Below are positions 15,069-19,016 of a DNA stretch of 19,016 nucleotides, in pieces. Position 1 is the stretch's first letter. Each line of letters opens with the position of its first letter. A program made the position numbers and the translations under genes. Origin of the DNA: Candidatus Krumholzibacteriota bacterium (lineage in GTDB: Bacteria > Krumholzibacteriota > Krumholzibacteriia > Krumholzibacteriales > Krumholzibacteriaceae); contig JAFGCX010000012.1 in NCBI GenBank assembly GCA_016932415.1, positions 1 through 19,016 of the forward strand, in the 5' to 3' direction. The notes under the pieces were generated by a model. The model made no database searches. It saw only the letters and a program-made list of their open reading frames with translations, and had not been told where the DNA came from.

Positions 15069-15918
15069 CTGTCCGCCATCCTTTACCGTCCGATTCTTTT
15101 CCAACGTGTTCGACCCTGCCTATCGGTTTTCCCAGGAATTTTTCTCCTACTTCCTTGAAAAGATAAGGAGTATCGCTTACAAAACATTCGAAGGCGCCTT
15201 CGCCTTCGGCGTCATTGAGAAGATCTCTTTCCCTCAGCGTCTTTTCTATCTCGATCGCCGTCTCGGAGGCGGAATCGACGAGGACTACCGACTCTCCGGC
15301 GACTTTCGATATCACATTCCTGAGAAGAGGATAATGGGTGCATCCGAGAACGAGCGTGTCCGCTTTGAAACCGGCAAGAGGCCGCAGATACCTGCGTATG
15401 ACCATCTCGGTCACTTCGTCCTCGAGCCAGCCTTCCTCCGCGAGGGACACGAGCAGGGGACAGGGGTGGGAACGTATCTCGAGAGAAGGATCGATATCGT
15501 AGATGGCTTGTTCATAAGCCCTCGACCTTATCGTCGCAGCCGTTCCTATGACTGCTATCCTTTTGTTCCGCGTAGCCCGGGCCGCCGCTCTCGCGCCGGG
15601 AAGGAGCACTCCCGTGATCGGAATATCCTCTTTTTCCCTGAGCCCGGGTAGCGCGATCGATGATGCCGTATTGCACGCCACCACTAGTAGTTTGACATCT
15701 TTTGTCTTGAGGAATTCTATGTTTTCGCTGGCAAACCTTCTGACAGTATCGGGGCTCTTCGATCCGTACGGGACGCGCGCCGTATCCCCGAAATAGACTA
15801 TCGTTTCGCCTGGAAGCCGTTTCATAATCTCGTGGACTACCGTCAATCCACCGACTCCTGAATCGAATACACCGATAGCTTTTTTTCTCTCATCGTTCAT
15901 TACGGCCCAGTCTTCCAT
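15058..15918 (-). CDS. murI: Glutamate racemase
   Basis: 286 residues from the ATG at 15918; the ATG at 15900 is an alternative and neither has a strong ribosome site. The enzyme interconverts L- and D-glutamate without a cofactor, supplying D-Glu for peptidoglycan. It has the two catalytic cysteines in their usual contexts, C82 in VACNTASS and C193 in GCTHYPLL. It also shows the N-terminal IGVFDSGVGGLTV motif and the substrate-binding YFGDTARVPYG. Length is normal for MurI. It begins 10 bp after the GerMN gene and overlaps rph, in an operon that also contains a cell-wall amidase. Confidence 0.97.
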   Translation of the reverse strand: MEDWAVMNDERKKAIGVFDSGVGGLTVVHEIMKRLPGETIVYFGDTARVPYGSKSPDTVRRFASENIEFLKTKDVKLLVVACNTASSIALPGLREKEDIPITGVLLPGARAAARATRNKRIAVIGTAATIRSRAYEQAIYDIDPSLEIRSHPCPLLVSLAEEGWLEDEVTEMVIRRYLRPLAGFKADTLVLGCTHYPLLRNVISKVAGESVVLVDSASETAIEIEKTLRERDLLNDAEGEGAFECFVSDTPYLFKEVGEKFLGKPIGRVEHVGKESDGKGWRTDGG

Positions 15919-15928
15919 CTGCCGGCGA

Positions 15929-16480
15929 TCATCGCCAGCTCAACAGGTCGAGAGGTTTTCTCGTGTCATAATGGCCGGAGATCGTTTCCACCGGATATCC
16001 ATCGACAAGAAATTGCAGTTTTCTGATCTGTGGAAAATTCGAGCCGATCGTGCGAAGGATCATCACGATCGTATAATATTCACTGACTCCCCCGCCAGGA
16101 TGGCCTGATACCAGGTTCCTGTTGAAGTCGAGGAAGATCGTCCTCGTCTCCTCCACCCAGAACACGGCGATCACGTCGGTGCCTTCAGGAAGCGCCGAGA
16201 CCATATCTCCACTCTCCGGACCAGCGGCCAGCGCTCTTATCACTCCCCTGACCTGTTCCTCAAGCCCCTCTCCGACGGCTATCTCCCTCGTCTCCGAAAG
16301 AAGCCCGCTCGCGTCTTTTCCCGCGAAGAAGAGAGTGACGCTTCTCGTCTCCTCAGGTACTGCCAGAGGGCTGGGAAGTTTCTGCGACCGGCTCAGCCGG
16401 TCCCATTTCCCTGTCAGAAAGAACCCTGCCGCGACTACGGCGGCTATCAGGGCGATTATTATTATTTTCCTGGTCGAAAT
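15929..16480 (-). CDS. Membrane-anchored GerMN-domain protein with unusual start
   Basis: About 183 residues if initiated at the ATT at 16480. The frame runs upstream past the first GTG (16243) through a clear membrane anchor (IIIIALIAAVVAAGFFLTG, about residues 6-24) and a charged linker to a TGA at 16496-16498, with no ATG, GTG or TTG in between. The GerMN domain spans about 45-175: RSVTLFFAG, GLEEQVRGVIRAL, LPEGTDVIAVF, TIFLDFNRNL, SEYYTIVMILRTI, IRKLQFLVDGYPVETISGH and KPLDLL. GerMN domains occur in GerM and in periplasmic lipoproteins tied to envelope processes. The gene sits between a peptidoglycan amidase and murI, the known gerM/racE/rph neighbourhood. AAAGG lies 8 nt before an ATC and 11 nt before the ATT. 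Either a rare start codon or a one-base frameshift after a GTG at 16499 explains the gap. Confidence 0.8.
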   Translation of the reverse strand: MSTRKIIIIALIAAVVAAGFFLTGKWDRLSRSQKLPSPLAVPEETRSVTLFFAGKDASGLLSETREIAVGEGLEEQVRGVIRALAAGPESGDMVSALPEGTDVIAVFWVEETRTIFLDFNRNLVSGHPGGGVSEYYTIVMILRTIGSNFPQIRKLQFLVDGYPVETISGHYDTRKPLDLLSWR

Positions 16481-16570
16481 GATATCTCTTGCCTTTCACC
16501 GAGGGTCACACCGTGATACCTGTCTTCGCTGACGATGCTATTCGCCTCTGTCCCCGCTCAAGGGAAACGA

Positions 16571-18166
16571 TCATCTCAAGGCACTGGCATTTTCAGTATA
16601 TTTCTCCTGCAGACGGCCGACAGCCTTGACTATTCCTTCGACAACCCTCGCCTTGAAGAGCGGATCCTGCAAAAGCTCTTCTTCCTCGGGGTTCGAGAGA
16701 AAAGCCACCTCGACAAGTACCGCGGGCATCCTGAGGCCTCTGAGGACGAGCAGGCCTGCCTGTTTTACGCCCCTGTTCCTTATGTCTACGAGGGTGCTCA
16801 TCTCTTTCTGTATCAGCTCGGCAAGTTCGCTGCTCTCGCTGATGAATTCATTCTGGACCATGTCCCAGAGTATGAAGTCGAGTTCTTCAAGCTCTTTCGG
16901 CTGTAATTCGGGGTTTTCGAATTTTACCGAGGCGTTTTCCTCTTCGGCGAGCCGTAGATCATCTTCGCTGCGCGCCGGTGCGAGGAAAAATGTCTCGAAC
17001 CCTCCCGCGTCGGGATGGAACCATCCGTTGCAATGGATGCTGATGAAGAGGTCGGCTCCTTCCGAGTTGGCGATCTCAGCTCTGCGGCTCAGAGGGATAA
17101 GAATATCCTCGGTCCTGGTGAGGATCACCTCTACGCCGAGTTCCTCGATCAACCTGTCTCGCAGGATCATCGAGTACTCGAGGTTTATATCTTTTTCGTT
17201 CAGTCCAGATGGGCTTACCTTCCCTTTGTCTATCCCACCGTGCCCCGGGTCGATAGCGATCTTCGAGATCCTGCCGATAAGGGCTTTTTTCCTGTCGAGG
17301 ATCTCCGTCATCTTCATCCCCGCGTAATCGGGATCGGGGATCTCTGGCAGTTTCGTCTTTTCAAGGTATATGATGAGTTTTTTACCCGTATCGTCCTCTT
17401 CCCTGTTTTCAAGGAATTCCACCCTGAATCTTGCCGCCGATCTCTTCACGTCGAAGAAGAGATAAGCATCATGCTCGGTCTGTTCCGCCCTTATCCTGTT
17501 GAAGAGTCCTTTTCCCGAAGTGGCCGAAAATTTAAGAGAGTTGAGTTTCCCGCCGTAGATCTTCACCCTCAGGAGCCCGGGCGTTTCGCTGTCGACATGA
17601 TAGAGAAGTTCCTCGGTCAGATCGAGGACCGCTTTCGACCAGTTTTCCTCATCGATGAACTCAAGCCCCGTAACATTGTACTCCGGCGAACCTATAGTCA
17701 GAACGAGCCTTTCCGCGTCAAGCTCGATCTTTTCACCGGAACGGGGGGCGAGGATCCCCGAAATGAATTCTATCGGGATCATTACAAGTCCGTTGTCGTA
17801 CCTGACGGGCATTCTCATCATCACGGGGTGATCGTCGACGATCACTACCCGCGTATCTACGGTGAACATGAACCTGTGTCCTGAAATGCTGAGAAGAAGC
17901 TTGCGCGCCCCGGGGTTCCAGTGCCTGGTGGCCTTGAAGACGCGCGCCAGCGAATACCCCGATATAAAAAGTTCTTCGCTCTCCGCTTCAAGTTTAAGGA
18001 GATCGATATCCTCTGTCTGGCGCCCGTCGGCGTAGACGACTCCGAGGACCCTCTCCGCTTCGCTCCTTGAGGTCTGCGCGGAGGAACTGCCCCCAACGAC
18101 GAAGAAAGCGGCAAAAATCGTGGCGACAAGAAGTGTCAGGAAGTAATATTGATTTCCACGAACCAC
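16571..18166 (-). CDS. N-acetylmuramoyl-L-alanine amidase (Amidase_3), exported
   Basis: 531 residues from a GTG at 18166 with GAGG 5 nt upstream. A signal peptide or anchor (about 8-30, FLTLLVATIFAAFFVVGG) directs it to the periplasm. Residues about 85-160 resemble the copper-amine-oxidase N-terminal-like fold found on envelope proteins. Residues about 165-270 look like an AMIN-type targeting domain. Residues about 302-520 are the zinc amidase that cuts the amide between MurNAc and L-Ala of peptidoglycan. Zinc and catalytic residues are in place: H309 (DPGHGG), E324 (LNEKD), H378 (SIHCN) and E486 (LVEVAFLSN). An acidic insertion at about 400-445 could be the regulatory helix that blocks the active site in AmiB/AmiC-type enzymes (inference). 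It starts 12 bp after smpB and precedes the GerMN gene by 90 bp. Confidence 0.94.
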   Translation of the reverse strand: MVRGNQYYFLTLLVATIFAAFFVVGGSSSAQTSRSEAERVLGVVYADGRQTEDIDLLKLEAESEELFISGYSLARVFKATRHWNPGARKLLLSISGHRFMFTVDTRVVIVDDHPVMMRMPVRYDNGLVMIPIEFISGILAPRSGEKIELDAERLVLTIGSPEYNVTGLEFIDEENWSKAVLDLTEELLYHVDSETPGLLRVKIYGGKLNSLKFSATSGKGLFNRIRAEQTEHDAYLFFDVKRSAARFRVEFLENREEDDTGKKLIIYLEKTKLPEIPDPDYAGMKMTEILDRKKALIGRISKIAIDPGHGGIDKGKVSPSGLNEKDINLEYSMILRDRLIEELGVEVILTRTEDILIPLSRRAEIANSEGADLFISIHCNGWFHPDAGGFETFFLAPARSEDDLRLAEEENASVKFENPELQPKELEELDFILWDMVQNEFISESSELAELIQKEMSTLVDIRNRGVKQAGLLVLRGLRMPAVLVEVAFLSNPEEEELLQDPLFKARVVEGIVKAVGRLQEKYTENASALR

Positions 18167-18178
18167 AGCAGCCTCAGC

Positions 18179-18637
18179 CTACCTTTCACGATTCTTGTCT
18201 TTCAGCGCCCTTGCCAGTTCTCTTTTAGCGTCCCTGTCGGCGATAGTACGCCTTTTATCGTAAGCCCTTTTCCCCTTGGCCAGCCCGATCTCCACCTTTA
18301 TCCTTCCCGCATCGTTGAAATATATCTTCAGGGGGACGATCGTAAGCCCTTTTTCTCTTGTCTTGCCGAGCAGGCGCTTGATCTCCTTGGCATGCATGAG
18401 CAGTTTTCTCGTCCTGGTCGGCTCATGATTGTACCGGTTGCCCTGTTTATACGGACTGATATGCGCGTTGAAAAGAAATATTTCCTCGTTTTCGATCGAA
18501 GCGTACGAATCCTTCAGATGAGCGCTTCCCGCCCTTAGAGACTTGACTTCCGTACCGGTCAGGACGACGCCCGCTTCCATCGTCTCGATGATAGTGTAAT
18601 CATGCCTCGCCTTCCTGTTCGTGCAAACGATCTTCAT
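18179..18637 (-). CDS. smpB: SsrA-binding protein
   Basis: 152 residues from the ATG at 18637. The open frame extends 47 codons further upstream, but that part is compositionally unlike SmpB, and the family starts at the segment [11 protein letters not shown]. SmpB binds tmRNA and brings it to stalled ribosomes for trans-translation. Family motifs are [51 protein letters not shown] and the basic C-terminal tail [18 protein letters not shown], which folds into the decoding centre. It is the first gene of the large minus-strand run. No ssrA tmRNA gene is visible in the window. Confidence 0.97.
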   Translation of the reverse strand: MKIVCTNRKARHDYTIIETMEAGVVLTGTEVKSLRAGSAHLKDSYASIENEEIFLFNAHISPYKQGNRYNHEPTRTRKLLMHAKEIKRLLGKTREKGLTIVPLKIYFNDAGRIKVEIGLAKGKRAYDKRRTIADRDAKRELARALKDKNRER

Positions 18638-18848
18638 GATATCTGATACACCCTGGCCACCGGGAAATATCCCCCCCGCGAAAAAACAATAAAACCACAT
18701 CCCCGCTGATAGTCCAGCGCGGGTGGAAGACCGGACGGTCGACAGGCGAAAACTACCAGAGAGAAGGCTTATTATCAAGTAAAAACAGGTATTTTAAGCA
18801 TCCGTGGACTATGGCCGGCGACCCTCGCGGCCAGGTCGATCAGAGAGA

Positions 18849-18878
18849 GGCGGGAAATAATAACGACTTTTTCCCGCC
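18849..18878. repeat. 9+9 bp inverted repeat abutting the tRNA-Leu promoter
   Basis: GGCGGGAAA (18849-18857) and TTTCCCGCC (18870-18878) are perfect complements separated by 12 nt. The right arm ends immediately before the TTGACA at 18879. No T tract follows on either strand, so it is not a standard terminator. It may be an operator or an activator site. Confidence 0.55.
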
Positions 18879-18907
18879 TTGACAAAAGGGGGTCGGTTAA
18901 TTATTGT
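18879..18907 (+). promoter_or_regulatory. Promoter of tRNA-Leu
   Basis: A perfect TTGACA (18879-18884), 17 nt, then TATTGT (18902-18907). The predicted start is about 18914-18915, near 18 nt before the mature tRNA 5' end. Confidence 0.6.
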
Positions 18908-18932
18908 AATTATCTGAAATTATTATGACTAT

Positions 18933-19016
18933 GCCTGAGTGGTGGAACTGGTAGACGCGCTGCGTTCAGGGCGCAGTGGGGGTAACTCCGTGGGGGTTCG
19001 ACTCCCCCCTCAGGCA
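18933..19016 (+). tRNA. tRNA-Leu (anticodon CAG), 3' CCA beyond the window
   Basis: 84 nt are visible, ending at the discriminator A at the last base. The acceptor GCCTGAG pairs with CTCAGGC. The anticodon stem CTGCG/CGCAG encloses TTCAGGG, giving anticodon CAG. A long class II variable arm (TGGGGGTAACTCCGT region) and a T arm GGGGG-TTCGACT-CCCCC complete it. Whether CCA is encoded cannot be seen. Confidence 0.95.

Larger units (their letters stand above)
18638..18932. other. Intergenic region between divergent smpB and tRNA-Leu
   Basis: No gene is visible. On the smpB side there is a G/C homopolymer run near 18671 but no convincing promoter: GATAAT around 18770-18776 on the minus strand is a possible -10 with a poor -35. 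The right part holds an inverted repeat at 18849-18878 and the tRNA-Leu promoter. Confidence 0.5.

Noticed and set aside
18638-18778. 47-residue N-terminal extension of SmpB
   Set aside because: It does not resemble SmpB, and the conserved family start is at 18637.
1-19016. CRISPR arrays, insertion sequences, integrases and ssrA
   Set aside because: I looked for regularly spaced repeats, transposase or integrase motifs and a tmRNA and saw none; the only repeats are the isolated ones listed.

Overview
The window looks like a chromosomal segment of a Gram-negative bacterium from the FCB superphylum or a related candidate phylum. The support is a C-terminal FlgD/type IX-like sorting domain on an exported protein, a small outer-membrane beta-barrel protein, and a murI-gerM-rph-rdgB core operon. 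The phylum is inferred and no marker gene here settles it.

Layout. (1) Positions 1-5977 are visibly AT-rich and hold two large exported proteins on the minus strand. The first is a propeller-repeat protein whose 3' end lies outside the window. The second is a 961-residue protein with a PKD domain, a caspase/CHAT-like (clan CD) domain with a candidate His/Cys pair, and a C-terminal sorting domain. A degenerate 36-bp direct repeat lies on each side of the 961-residue gene. (2) A minus-strand tRNA-Pro(TGG) at 5978-6055 marks the composition change, and its 3' end faces the AT-rich block, the usual geometry of a tRNA-targeted island. (3) From 6107 to 18637 the DNA is GC-richer and almost entirely minus-strand: smpB, an N-acetylmuramoyl-L-alanine amidase, a GerMN protein, murI, rph, rdgB, a NatAB-like ABC exporter, a radical SAM/SPASM protein, a GT4 glycosyltransferase and prmC. 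A second GT4 gene and a plus-strand beta-barrel gene with a strong promoter and terminator are divergently arranged around 7342-7551. (4) The right end holds a plus-strand tRNA-Leu(CAG) with its own promoter.

How the genes fit together. smpB through rdgB is tightly packed housekeeping DNA: ribosome rescue, peptidoglycan hydrolysis, D-glutamate supply, RNA 3'-end processing and nucleotide-pool cleaning. Several junctions overlap or nearly touch, notably TGATG at rph/rdgB. The ABC pair probably forms its own unit behind a 9+9-bp inverted repeat. The radical SAM protein and the glycosyltransferases suggest surface-glycan or modification chemistry, but no substrate can be named.

Most interesting items: the exported clan-CD-like protein in a probable tRNA-Pro island, the repeated intergenic element flanking it, the GerMN gene with no ATG/GTG/TTG ahead of its membrane anchor (AUU/AUC start or 1-base frameshift), and the operator-like inverted repeats.
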